Of a DNA stretch of 64,000 nt, positions 42,685 to 52,190 are shown piece after piece (the stretch's first letter is position 1; the number at the start of each line of letters is the position of its first letter). Both the position numbers and the translations under genes were made by a program. Location: positions 1-64,000 of the forward strand of contig NZ_JAIQZB010000017.1 in NCBI RefSeq assembly GCF_020164555.1. Reading direction: 5' to 3'. The notes below the pieces were generated by a model, which was given only the letters and a program-made list of their open reading frames with translations, was not told the DNA's origin and searched no databases. The DNA comes from Salegentibacter lacus. Its GTDB lineage: Bacteria > Bacteroidota > Bacteroidia > Flavobacteriales > Flavobacteriaceae.

Positions 42685-44676
42685 ATGTTTTTAGAACCCT
42701 ACCTATTAACCGGCCCCTTGAGGATCATTCTGTTGTTTGTATTAATTTTATTAATACATCGCATAATTTCTACCAGGATTTCGGCACAAACAGCCTTAAA
42801 CTTCCTGGTTCCAACCATTACACTGGTTATGGCTGCCGTGTTGCTCGGTGGTTTTATATTGATTCTAGCCAATATTTTTGATCTCTTCGTTATAATAAGT
42901 ATTGTAATTGCCCTGACTATTTTAACCTTTATGAACCTTAATTTTAATCATTCGATAAAAGGTCAGCTACGCAAAATTTACACCCGAATTATTTTATATG
43001 TTACCATAAAACTTGAAAGAGGCCAGAATTTTCTGGATAGAGATAATATTATTAAACCAACATATAAACATCCAGAACACGGACTTTCCCAATACAATAA
43101 AAACTGGCAATTAGCCATAGGGCTTTTGTTACCGGTAGTAACATATATTTCCCGAAGTTCACTTTTTCAAGAGGACATTTATACACTTTCTCCGGCCTGG
43201 TTCAGTAAACTGGATTTTATAAACGGTATATCTTCTAAAACTTGGTTTTTTCAATCTGGGGAAATGATGGGAGATTATTTACTTATAAATCTATACGCTA
43301 AATTAACTCACATTACCAACGCACAAGCTTTGCAATCTTTTGGACTCTTAGAATCGGCTTTGCTTTCCTTAATAATTTATTGGATAGTTTTTAAAATTTC
43401 AAGAAAACACGCTCCCGGTATATTCGCAGGTTTAAGTTTTGCGCTTTTTTATGCCTTTCTGCCTATAAATATAGAGTTGCTTGCCGAGCACAAATCGGTT
43501 TTTACCGCGCTTATTATTGCTTTGCCTACTATGTTTTTCTGTATTTATCCTCAAAGTTTTCGGTTTAATAAAAAGGCTAAATTTAATTGGTTAATTGCGT
43601 TGTTTAGTGCTATTCTATTGTTAGACTTATTTGTTGGCATTCTACTTGTATTTCCTTATTTAATCATACTTTTCTTTTTTAAGCTTAAAGATAATTTAAG
43701 GCAAATCACACAAATCTTTCTAGCCTATTTTTCTTCTGTAGCTTTTATAGGAGTAATTTATGGTGTTGCTGCATTTATCACTAAAGAGGATTTCGGCGAA
43801 TTTATTTCATCTAATTTCTACTCTTTTGATACTTACACCTATAATCCACATTTAGTTGCTCCATTAAAAGACCTTATGTATTATTACCAGATAGCAGCTT
43901 TGGCTTTTTTGATTATTACGGTGTACAGCTATATTAAAAAACCAAAAAAATGGTTAGCCAGTATTGTCTTTCTTATTTTTATAAACGTTTTATTCGGAGT
44001 TTACCGGTTAGACAAAGTTTTGGTTGACCTGGATGTTTTAAGTCAGGTGCTTTGCATATTCATTCCCATATTCTTTGGTATTGTTCTTAACGTAATAGTT
44101 AATCTGTTTTCCATTTTTAATTTTTCGTCCCGGGTAGGAACACGTCTGGAAGTAGGAATAGGTGCTTCAGTAATTGCGGCACTTACATTCTTGACTTTTC
44201 CGCCTGTTGCGACTTTAAATTTTGAAGAAAGTAAAACAGAAAATATGATTTTTGAGGCTTACTCAAAAATACAATCAGATAATTTACCTTATTCGTATGC
44301 GGTTGTGAATGCTTTACCATACTTCAGTTTTAGTAAGAACAGTCATTATTATTATAACTACGATTATTTTAATAATACCTACATAGAGCGAGATAGAAGA
44401 TTCAATAGGTATAAAGACAACTTACAATACCTGCAGAATAACCCCGATATTATTTTACCCGAAACAATGTATGTCTTTGTCTATGAGGATAAAAAGGAAA
44501 GCAAGGTAGCTATGCAAAAAATAATTAGCAAACAAAGAGATTTAACTATTGAAAGAATTGAACTTTTAGAATTAAAAGGAAGAAATGTTGGAGTGTATTA
44601 TGAAGATAAAAATTTAAAAGTCTACCAGATTGAGAACAGGGAGCGTGCTAGTAATATTAATCAACTATTATTTTGA
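42685..44676 (+). CDS. Unrecognised 663-residue polytopic membrane protein of the Pel-like operon
   Basis: Three helices at the N-terminus (about 10-30, 40-65, 68-90), a basic cytoplasmic segment (KGQLRKIYTRII; about 95-140), then about ten more helices to residue 510, and a soluble C-terminal part of 150 residues rich in Tyr/Asn/Asp (YYYNYDYFNNTYIERDRRF). The helix pattern with long loops is reminiscent of GT-C-type glycosyltransferases, but no family can be named by eye. There is no GGDEF/GAF or TPR part like PelD or PelE. It sits 16 nt after the hydrolase gene and overlaps the next by 1 nt. Confidence 0.7.
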   Translation: MFLEPYLLTGPLRIILLFVLILLIHRIISTRISAQTALNFLVPTITLVMAAVLLGGFILILANIFDLFVIISIVIALTILTFMNLNFNHSIKGQLRKIYTRIILYVTIKLERGQNFLDRDNIIKPTYKHPEHGLSQYNKNWQLAIGLLLPVVTYISRSSLFQEDIYTLSPAWFSKLDFINGISSKTWFFQSGEMMGDYLLINLYAKLTHITNAQALQSFGLLESALLSLIIYWIVFKISRKHAPGIFAGLSFALFYAFLPINIELLAEHKSVFTALIIALPTMFFCIYPQSFRFNKKAKFNWLIALFSAILLLDLFVGILLVFPYLIILFFFKLKDNLRQITQIFLAYFSSVAFIGVIYGVAAFITKEDFGEFISSNFYSFDTYTYNPHLVAPLKDLMYYYQIAALAFLIITVYSYIKKPKKWLASIVFLIFINVLFGVYRLDKVLVDLDVLSQVLCIFIPIFFGIVLNVIVNLFSIFNFSSRVGTRLEVGIGASVIAALTFLTFPPVATLNFEESKTENMIFEAYSKIQSDNLPYSYAVVNALPYFSFSKNSHYYYNYDYFNNTYIERDRRFNRYKDNLQYLQNNPDIILPETMYVFVYEDKKESKVAMQKIISKQRDLTIERIELLELKGRNVGVYYEDKNLKVYQIENRERASNINQLLF

Positions 44677-47600
44677 TGAAAATATACTTATCAATCCGAG
44701 TATTAAAAGCAATTTTTATAGCGTTTTTCCTATTTGTAACAGGTTGCGCGAAAGATATAGATGAGGAAAAGATAGAAGCAGATAATCCAAGGGTGGAGTA
44801 TGACCAAATGAGTAGTACTCCTTTGGTAACTTATCTCCAGGAGCCTGGAAATGATTTAAGCATTCAGAATAGTAGGCATATTAGAAAAGCGCTTAATTAC
44901 GCTAAAATTCCTTACAATGAAATAAATAGATTTGATTTTAATGAGAAACCTGAAGTAGCTAATTCTGCAAAGGTAATTGTAGTTTATGATCTTGAACGAT
45001 TGAATAAATTGGCAATGAATTATCTAATTGATTTTGTTGCAAAAGGCGGCCATATATTTATTCCTTCGGTAGGCACTAATAAAAATTATGGATTTTTAGC
45101 GGGAGTAAAGGGAGATGCAGGCTTTCAAATTGATACTGCAGCACAGGGGTTTTTATTCCAGTCAAATTTTCTTCCGGCATTAAAAGGAAAAAAATATAGA
45201 AATGGAAATAAACATTTTGGCCTGCAAGCCGATAACTTCAAAGATGATATTGAGATTATAGCCACTTCAATTTCTGTAGAAGATTATCCTTTGATAATAA
45301 GAAATAAAATAGGCAATGGTTCGGTAATTTCATTTAATACAGACCAGTATTCAGAAAAACGGGAGAGAGGATTATTCTTTGCTGCAATTTTGCAGGGTTT
45401 AGAGGGTGTGCCTTACCCCATAGCAAATGTATCAAGTATCATGTTAGACGATTTCCCGGCGCCGCTTTATAACGTGAAAATGGAGCCGATACAATCAGAA
45501 ATGAATATTAGTCAGGCACGTTTTTATACGGAAGTTTGGTGGAAAGATATGCTTAAACTAGCCAGGGAAGAAGGACTGGAGTATTCAGCTTATGTTTGTT
45601 TTGATTATTCTAATCGTACATCGCCGCCGTTTAATTTTCCAGAATGGGAACAGTCTGTCTTAACAGGTTCGAATGGTGCCAATGCAGCAGATAAACTAAT
45701 GGTAGAGTTTGATAATTCTATTCATGAAGTAGCTTTACACGGTTACAATCACGCTTCTCTTACAATTGAAGAATGGCCCAATAAAAACTATATGGGCTTA
45801 AGTCTTCAAGCGGTAAAAAAACGCTGGTCGGCGCTGGGTTATGGTGAATTACCAGTTTCTTATGTACCACCATCTAATACTATAGATAGTATTGGCTTTG
45901 TTGCCTTAGAAGAGAATATACCCAAAATTATATACAATGCCAGTATTTACCTGGGAAATTTTGAAGACGGTGGAGATAGAGAATTTGATAGTGAACCTTA
46001 TAATAACCATTTTTTTAATTTTCCACGAATCACCAGCGGCTTTGCTTTGACTTCTACCAGGCAATTCAATCAGCAATCTTTATATCTCTATACGGGCTTA
46101 TGGACGCATTTTATTCACCCGGATGATATTTACCAGATTCCCGGGGAGGAGCCCCTGGAAAGTGCGGGTGATTATACTTTAAGGAATATAAACTCTTATG
46201 GTTGGAAAGTTTCAGAAGATGGGTCTCCGGGTTTATTTCCAAGGTTTCGTCAGTACATTAAAGATGTAAAGAAAACCTTTCCTTTGATTCGATTTTTAAA
46301 AGTTTCAGAAGCAGCAAAAATTACTCAAAACTGGAGGGAAATACCTTATAATTTTACTGAAAATGATAGTGAAGTTGAAGTTGCTGCAAGTATTCAAAAT
46401 AGCGAGAACCAAAACTTCTGGTTCGCCTATATTTCAGAAAAAAATACTGTTGAGGCTGAAGATTACCTGAAAAGTAAGCAACTTAAATTTACCAAAACTC
46501 CTTTTTTAGAGGGGTTTCTTTTCAATATTCAAACCCAGGAAAAAACATTAAGCTTACCGAAGTTTGATAATAAATATTCTGAAAATTTACTAGGCGGACT
46601 AATGGAAAATTATGAATCTTATCTTTTGGTAGAAGCTTCACAAGAACTTGGTGATATTGAAAAAGAAATAAATGATTTAAAATCTAAAATTTCTCAAAGT
46701 AACCAATTTGAACGTGAGGATTGGACGAATCTATTTCAGTATTTAGGTTGGGAAAGTCGGCAAAATGAGATCTGGCCTTTGCTGGAAAAAAAATACAGCC
46801 AGGATAAATCTTCAGTTTACGTAAATCTTTCATCAGAATTCACAAGTCAAAGCGATTATTCAGATCTTGAAACCAGAAAGCGCTGGATGCTTAGACAAAT
46901 AGAGTTGCGTCCCGAAAATGTAAAACTTAGAAGAAATTTTATAGCTTATTTTGGAAATGATACCGATGTGCAGTTAAGTAGAGAAGAATTACTGAAACTT
47001 ATAGAAAACACTGAGGTAGATGAAGAGCGTTTTGCCTATTTCTTACTGCTTAACGATAAACATCCTGAAGCAGCTTTTAATTTGGTAAAGGATATAGAAC
47101 CTTGTCGGGAAGATTTTAGCCTGGCGGCTTCTACAATATCTTGGGTATTTGCCGATGCTAAAGAGTATGAAAAGGCAATTTCCTGGTCTAAATGCAGTGA
47201 AGACATTCCTGAAAGTGCCATAGTTGACTGGCGGGTGCAATCAGGGGAATATGAATTTTTAGAAGAAAAGAATTTTCCACTTTATATAGAATATCTTATT
47301 GCCGATAAGGATAAAAGAGCCGCACAGGAATTATTGGAAATAGAACCTTGCCGCGAAGACTTAAAACATTTGGCAACAACAATCGCCTATACTTATGGCG
47401 GCCAGGGAAGTTATAGAAAAGCCCTGGAATGGTCTTCCTGCGCTTCGGGTTTCCCTTTAGTTGAACGAATGCAATGGTTATACTCTCTGGAGAATTTCAG
47501 CGAAGTAGAGCGTTTGTATGCAAATTATTCTAAAAAGGCTAATCCAAAAGAAAAGGAAGCTATTCAGGTTTTTATGACTGAATATTATTTAGGACGTAGC

Positions 47601-48668
47601 GAAATGCTTAAAGCCTGGGAGCTCGCTTCAGAATTGCCAAATTCAATCAATAAAGAACGCATAAGAACACAACTAAATAGTAGCGTTGTTTATCTTAATA
47701 CTGAACAAAAAAGATTTTTATTAAAAGAATATCCATCTTTCTTTTATCCAGAGGTCGCTTCTAAAATAAAGCAAAATCTAAGGTTAACTGAAGGTGATTT
47801 TTTACAAATTGGCAGTAATATTATTAGTGATAGGTTAGATCCAACGTCTGTGGGTATAGAAGCCGTGTATGGTACTCGAGATCAGAAGTACAATCAACAT
47901 CAATTTGGGCTAAATCGTTATAATGCCTATGCAATTCCGTTCCAGGGCGAATTGGAGAGTAATGAAGACATGGAGTTATACGGCTTGGTTTACAGGTTTA
48001 AAACCAGGGAAAGAATTGAAAAATTTAATTATGGTTTGGGAACACGGCTGGAATTTAATGAAGCAGGGAAAGCCTATCTTCATTTAGAAGCTTCAGCTTC
48101 TATCGCAAAAGACAGCTTGTATAGCTCCTTTCAATTTTTTAGAAAACCGGCAATTACCGGCCCGGCTTATACTCTGGATATTTATCAAACACAATTAAAT
48201 GTATATGAAGAACTTCGGTTTAAAAAGAAATTTCAGGCTGTTTTTTATTTAGAAGGAAACCATTATAACGACGAAGATATAATGGATGTGCAGGCCCTTA
48301 CCAGTTTATCTATGGATTTTAAACTGAATAAAATGGCCAAATTTAGACCTTATACCGAATTTTCAGGAATGTTGGGTAATTCTAATAGATCTAGCGGCTT
48401 TCCATATTGGACTTTAGATGAAAGATTTTATGGCGGTTTAGGAATGGCTTATGAATATGTAAATGAAAATAATTTATGGAAGATTAACCTTGACGCCGGA
48501 TATTTTCTGGATACGTTTTCCGATGAATTTCAAAGGTATCGTGGGAGTGTGGTATGGCCAATCACGAAGTATCTCCATCTTAATACGCAAGCCGAATTCT
48601 ATACCCTTAAAAACTTTTATTCCAACAACTTCACTTTTGGCTTAAAATACTTTTTGAAAGATAATTAA
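44676..48668 (+). CDS. Fusion lipoprotein: DUF2194 deacetylase-like + helical repeats + outer-membrane beta-barrel (PelA/PelB-like)
   Basis: A 1330-residue protein. Residues 1-24: signal with lipobox VTGC. About 40-245: GATase/flavodoxin-like region of DUF2194. About 250-560: polysaccharide-deacetylase-like part with MLDDFPAP (Asp258, Asp259), ALHGYNHAS (His355, His359) and YVPPSN, matching the PelA deacetylase role. About 650-1045: helical repeats of TPR/SEL1 character, including two with EPCRED...WSxC. About 1050-1330: alternating aromatic strands ending FTFGLKYFLKDN, an outer-membrane barrel as in PelB. The start ATG 44676 overlaps the preceding stop (TGATG); TTG 44673 is less likely. Predicted to deacetylate and export the polymer. 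The end overlaps the convergent btuD by 4 bp. Confidence 0.78.
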   Translation: MKIYLSIRVLKAIFIAFFLFVTGCAKDIDEEKIEADNPRVEYDQMSSTPLVTYLQEPGNDLSIQNSRHIRKALNYAKIPYNEINRFDFNEKPEVANSAKVIVVYDLERLNKLAMNYLIDFVAKGGHIFIPSVGTNKNYGFLAGVKGDAGFQIDTAAQGFLFQSNFLPALKGKKYRNGNKHFGLQADNFKDDIEIIATSISVEDYPLIIRNKIGNGSVISFNTDQYSEKRERGLFFAAILQGLEGVPYPIANVSSIMLDDFPAPLYNVKMEPIQSEMNISQARFYTEVWWKDMLKLAREEGLEYSAYVCFDYSNRTSPPFNFPEWEQSVLTGSNGANAADKLMVEFDNSIHEVALHGYNHASLTIEEWPNKNYMGLSLQAVKKRWSALGYGELPVSYVPPSNTIDSIGFVALEENIPKIIYNASIYLGNFEDGGDREFDSEPYNNHFFNFPRITSGFALTSTRQFNQQSLYLYTGLWTHFIHPDDIYQIPGEEPLESAGDYTLRNINSYGWKVSEDGSPGLFPRFRQYIKDVKKTFPLIRFLKVSEAAKITQNWREIPYNFTENDSEVEVAASIQNSENQNFWFAYISEKNTVEAEDYLKSKQLKFTKTPFLEGFLFNIQTQEKTLSLPKFDNKYSENLLGGLMENYESYLLVEASQELGDIEKEINDLKSKISQSNQFEREDWTNLFQYLGWESRQNEIWPLLEKKYSQDKSSVYVNLSSEFTSQSDYSDLETRKRWMLRQIELRPENVKLRRNFIAYFGNDTDVQLSREELLKLIENTEVDEERFAYFLLLNDKHPEAAFNLVKDIEPCREDFSLAASTISWVFADAKEYEKAISWSKCSEDIPESAIVDWRVQSGEYEFLEEKNFPLYIEYLIADKDKRAAQELLEIEPCREDLKHLATTIAYTYGGQGSYRKALEWSSCASGFPLVERMQWLYSLENFSEVERLYANYSKKANPKEKEAIQVFMTEYYLGRSEMLKAWELASELPNSINKERIRTQLNSSVVYLNTEQKRFLLKEYPSFFYPEVASKIKQNLRLTEGDFLQIGSNIISDRLDPTSVGIEAVYGTRDQKYNQHQFGLNRYNAYAIPFQGELESNEDMELYGLVYRFKTRERIEKFNYGLGTRLEFNEAGKAYLHLEASASIAKDSLYSSFQFFRKPAITGPAYTLDIYQTQLNVYEELRFKKKFQAVFYLEGNHYNDEDIMDVQALTSLSMDFKLNKMAKFRPYTEFSGMLGNSNRSSGFPYWTLDERFYGGLGMAYEYVNENNLWKINLDAGYFLDTFSDEFQRYRGSVVWPITKYLHLNTQAEFYTLKNFYSNNFTFGLKYFLKDN

Positions 48669-49459
48669 GGATTAATTTTAAATGAAGCTGAAGCTTTATC
48701 AAAAACGATTAACCCTTCCGGAAAAACAGTAGAAAATGCTCCTGATTCCAGTAGTTCTTTAGGAGAACCGGTGGTAACTTTATTGTTTTGCATCAAAATA
48801 ATCTTATCACAAAGCTGAATTGCCAGGTTAATTTCGTGCGAGGCAAAAACAATGGCTTTATTTGTTTTCCGGGTGAGTTTTTTGAGCAATTTCAGTACGT
48901 AGGCTTTATGATATAGATCTAAATGCGTGGTGGGTTCATCTAAAATAACCAGTGGCGTATTTTGGGCAATGGCACGGGCAATTAACACTTTTTGAAGCTG
49001 GCCATCACTTAACTCGTAGCATTTTTTGTGCTGCAAATCTTCAATCCCTACATTCTGCAAAGATTTTTTGATTTGGCGTAAATCGTTTTTACTTAATCTC
49101 CCAATCCAATTGGTATAGGGTTGTCGGCCAAGCGCTACCAGTTCAAAAACGCTTAAATTTTTGGAAATAGGTTGTTCGGTGAGCACGAGACTCACTAAAG
49201 AAGCAAGTTCTAAAGAATCTATATCCTGAATTTGCTCATTTTTAACCAATACTTTTCCCTTCAGCGCATCCTGAACTCCGCTTAAAGTTCTTAAAAATGT
49301 AGATTTTCCGACTCCGTTAACGCCAATAACAGCAACCAATTCCCCTTCGTTTACTTCAATATTAATCGCTTCAGTAATAATGGTTTTTTCGGTTTTATTA
49401 CTGTAACCAATATCAAGATCAATGGTTTTAAGGATGCTATGTTTTTCAGTATGGTTCAA
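48665..49459 (-). CDS. btuD: ABC transporter ATP-binding protein, B12/iron type
   Basis: ATPase of a periplasmic-binding-protein-dependent importer. The 264-residue protein has Walker A GVNGVGKST, Q-loop LVLTEQPIS, signature LSDGQLQKVLIARAIAQ, Walker B LVILDEPTTHLD and the H-loop VFASHEINLA, as in FecE/BtuD. Start: TTG 49459, 2 nt after the stop of the permease gene; no ATG is available before the Walker A. Location next to a cobalamin riboswitch and btuB favours vitamin B12 over iron-siderophore as the substrate. Confidence 0.85.
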   Translation of the reverse strand: MNHTEKHSILKTIDLDIGYSNKTEKTIITEAINIEVNEGELVAVIGVNGVGKSTFLRTLSGVQDALKGKVLVKNEQIQDIDSLELASLVSLVLTEQPISKNLSVFELVALGRQPYTNWIGRLSKNDLRQIKKSLQNVGIEDLQHKKCYELSDGQLQKVLIARAIAQNTPLVILDEPTTHLDLYHKAYVLKLLKKLTRKTNKAIVFASHEINLAIQLCDKIILMQNNKVTTGSPKELLESGAFSTVFPEGLIVFDKASASFKINP

Positions 49460-49461
49460 CT

Positions 49462-50493
49462 TCAGAATAAAAATTTGCGTTTACGCACTAAAAGCCAAAT
49501 TACTACCGGTGCGCCAATTAGCGAAGTTATAGCATTTATAGGTAAAGTATATTCCTGTCCCGGCATTTGTGCGGCGATATCACAAATAAGCATTAAAGCT
49601 GCACCGCCCAAAATAACGGCAGGAACTAAAATACTGTGGTTATTTACAGGAATTATTTGCCGAATCAAATGCGGAACGGCTAAACCTACAAAAGCAATTG
49701 GCCCGGCAAAAGCGGTTATGCTTCCTGCAAGTAAACTGGTAGCAATTATTATAATAAGTCGGTTTTTTTGAATACTTACACCCAGGCTTTTGGCATATTG
49801 TTCGCCCAGTAATAAGGTGTTGAGGTTTTTTATACAGGAAACCGCTAAAATTATTCCCACAAACCAAAACATTGCCAGAATTCCAACTTCATTCCAGGAG
49901 AGATCGCCCAAACTTCCAAAAGACCAGAATACATATTGCTGAAGTTGGGCTGCCGGACTAAAATATGAAAGCACGCTTACCACTGCAGCGGTTAAACTTG
50001 CAAACATTAAACCTATAATTAGAATAGCCATAGTATCGCGAAGTCGAAGCGAAGCAAGCATGACGGCGATAAGCACCAGTAAACTCCCTAAGCTGGAAGC
50101 AATAACCAAACTCCATTTTGAAAGTAAAATACCGGCAAAAGCGCCCCCAAAGACCGAAGCTCCCATAATAACAATTGCCACACCCAAACTGGCACCACTG
50201 CTCAAGCCTAAAACATAGGGTCCAGCAAGGGGATTGCGAAATAGGGTTTGCATTAAAAGCCCGCTAATGGCAAGTCCGGAGCCGGTTATGATTGCTGTGA
50301 TTGCTTTGGGTAACCGGTATTCCACAATTATATATCGCCAGGTTTCTTTAGAAACTTCTAAATTAAAAATTGACGCAAAAACATCTTTAAATGGAATATT
50401 TACTGAGCCCAAACTGATGTTTAAAAAACCCAGAAAGATTACCCCAAAAAAAAGGAGTAGAAGTGGAAGTACATATTTTTGGGACTGCAACAA
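49462..50493 (-). CDS. btuC: FecCD/BtuC-family permease
   Basis: Inner-membrane permease with about ten helices and 343 residues. Family segments include YRLPKAITAIITGSGLAISGLLMQTLFRNPLAGPYVLGLSSGASLG (abbreviated), WSFGSLGDLSW, GPIAFVGLAVPHLIR and EYTLPINAITSLIGAPVVIWLL. No ATG is present at the 5' end; TTG 50493 or 50490 is the likely start, so the exact N-terminus is unsure. It lies 136 nt after the binding-protein gene and 2 nt before btuD. Confidence 0.87.
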   Translation of the reverse strand: MLQSQKYVLPLLLLFFGVIFLGFLNISLGSVNIPFKDVFASIFNLEVSKETWRYIIVEYRLPKAITAIITGSGLAISGLLMQTLFRNPLAGPYVLGLSSGASLGVAIVIMGASVFGGAFAGILLSKWSLVIASSLGSLLVLIAVMLASLRLRDTMAILIIGLMFASLTAAVVSVLSYFSPAAQLQQYVFWSFGSLGDLSWNEVGILAMFWFVGIILAVSCIKNLNTLLLGEQYAKSLGVSIQKNRLIIIIATSLLAGSITAFAGPIAFVGLAVPHLIRQIIPVNNHSILVPAVILGGAALMLICDIAAQMPGQEYTLPINAITSLIGAPVVIWLLVRKRKFLF

Positions 50494-50629
50494 GGCCGGT
50501 GATTTATTTCGATGTAAATATCTGAAATAAAATGAGGAGATAAAATTAAAGAAGAAGGATAATACAATATTAGCCTATATCTATTACAATGGACAAATTT
50601 CTATTTGAGTTCAAATTCCAAGCAGAAGA

Positions 50630-51784
50630 TTAATCTTTCAACGCCTTAAAAAATGTGGTTTGGTAATCTGATAGTAAATCGGGATGAAAAATTGAAACTA
50701 AATCTTTCAGGACCAAATCCGGGCGTTGAGGGCCAAGTTCAAAGTATAGTACACCACCGGTTTCTCCTTTGGTTAGGCTTACGCTGTAAACATTTTTATT
50801 CTGTACGGCTTCAAATTGCTGGTAATGTTGAGATTCTTTTAAAAGCTGTGTATAAGAAGTATATTGTCCCGCGCTTATCCAAAAATCGGAATCCTGGGCT
50901 TTGTCAAGTACATTTTCAAAAGATAAAGCCATACTACCGTTACCTTCTGTATCGGCATAAATATAATTAGCATTAGCATCTTTTATAAATTGGGCCTGCC
51001 AGGAATTTCCGTACGGTAAATACCACTGGTCTTTGTACATTGCTCCGCTTAGAACTTTCGGAGTCTTTTCTGCCGATTTTGCTAATTCTTTCGCCTTAGT
51101 ATAATCGGTTTCTATTTCATTAAAAATTTTTTCAGCTTCATCTAATTTATCGTAAAATACGCCGAAGAATTTAATCCATTCGGCTTTTCCCAAAGGAGTT
51201 TTTTCAGTCCAATCGCCGTTGTACATAACGGGAATTCCAGTTTTCTGAATAGTTTCAAATGTTTTATTATTTCCGTCTATGGCAAAACCAATCACTAATT
51301 GAGGATCAAGATTTATAAGCACTTCGGTGTTGATGTTTTCGTTCTTCCCTAATTCCTTAATTTTTCCTGAATTAATTAGTTTTCTGGTTTTTTCTGAAGA
51401 AATATAATCAAGACCGGGAAATCCTTTTAGGCTGGTTTCTTCATTTAAAGCTTCTAACGCCGGAATATGTGTAGTAGAAGTCACCACCATTTTCTCTATC
51501 GGAATTTTTACTTTTTGATCGTAGTTTAAATCTTCTGGGATCTCAGTATTTTTTCTCGTAAGAAGGTAAGTAAAAGTCTTTTCAGCATCCGGCCAGGGTG
51601 TTTCTATATCTAAAATATAATAATCTCCGAAATCACTGATACTAAAATTGTTAGCATAGCTTAAATCAATGGATTTTTCAGGTTGAGCAGAAACTGTATT
51701 TTGATTGTTTTGCTCGTTTTTGCAGGCGGTAAATACTAAAAACAGGAGTAAGAAATTAAGCCTTTTTACAGTCTTTATTTTCAT
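50630..51784 (-). CDS. btuF: BtuF-like periplasmic binding lipoprotein
   Basis: A 384-residue lipoprotein (LVFTAC, Cys about 21) of the helical-backbone metal/vitamin-receptor family: VVTSTTHIPALEAL, FPGLDYISSEKTRKLINSGKIKELG (abbreviated), LDPQLVIGFAID, and a C-terminal lobe with PYGNSWQAQFIKDANANYIY and GPQRPDLVLKDLVSIFHPDL. It brings substrate to the BtuCD transporter. At the head of the divergent transcript facing the cobalamin riboswitch and btuB, so corrinoid is the likely ligand. No riboswitch is seen on its own side. Confidence 0.83.
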   Translation of the reverse strand: MKIKTVKRLNFLLLFLVFTACKNEQNNQNTVSAQPEKSIDLSYANNFSISDFGDYYILDIETPWPDAEKTFTYLLTRKNTEIPEDLNYDQKVKIPIEKMVVTSTTHIPALEALNEETSLKGFPGLDYISSEKTRKLINSGKIKELGKNENINTEVLINLDPQLVIGFAIDGNNKTFETIQKTGIPVMYNGDWTEKTPLGKAEWIKFFGVFYDKLDEAEKIFNEIETDYTKAKELAKSAEKTPKVLSGAMYKDQWYLPYGNSWQAQFIKDANANYIYADTEGNGSMALSFENVLDKAQDSDFWISAGQYTSYTQLLKESQHYQQFEAVQNKNVYSVSLTKGETGGVLYFELGPQRPDLVLKDLVSIFHPDLLSDYQTTFFKALKD

Positions 51785-51907
51785 TTTTTAATTGGTTAAA
51801 TGAAATTGAATTAAAGTGATTTTATTTAAAACAGGAATTCTCAAAAGTAAGATTATTTAGAATTTTATCGTTGCAACTCAGATAAATGTTTAATTTCGCA
51901 TTGAAAT

Positions 51908-52150
51908 TTTTGGTTCGGATGTGATTTTTTCATGCCGATTAAAAGGGAATCAGGAAGAAGTAGGAAATTAGAAATATTTCATTTCATATTTCAAACTTTG
52001 CAAAGCCTGAGCTGTTCCCGCAACTGTAAGCTTAGTTCCGATTTTTACATCGGAATGCTTGTTGTTATCACTTCAAAAACCACTGTTCCTTTTTAGGGAT
52101 GGGAAGGTAAACAACAAGACGCGAGCCAGGAGACCTGCCAGAATATAACC
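51908..52150 (+). promoter_or_regulatory. Cobalamin riboswitch upstream of btuB
   Basis: Conserved cobalamin-riboswitch blocks occur in order: AAAAGGGAATCAGG (51941-51954), GCTGTTCCCGCAACTGTAAG (52011-52030) and GCGAGCCAGGAGACCTGCC (52121-52139). GGTT at 51912 can pair with AACC at 52147-52150 as the closing stem. Downstream, GACTTT (52163-52168) and AAAGTC (52176-52181) form a small hairpin just before the AGAGGG ribosome-binding site and the ATG at 52191, so control is probably at translation. A near-consensus -7 box, TAATTTCG, lies at 51891. Confidence 0.93.
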
Positions 52151-52190
52151 AATAAATTCTTAGACTTTCGGGATAAAAGTCAGAGGGCAG

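Noticed and set aside
48665-51784. ABC importer as an iron-siderophore system
   Set aside because: The family alone would allow it, but the adjacent cobalamin riboswitch, btuB and btuG-like genes favour B12. No siderophore or Fur-like element is seen.
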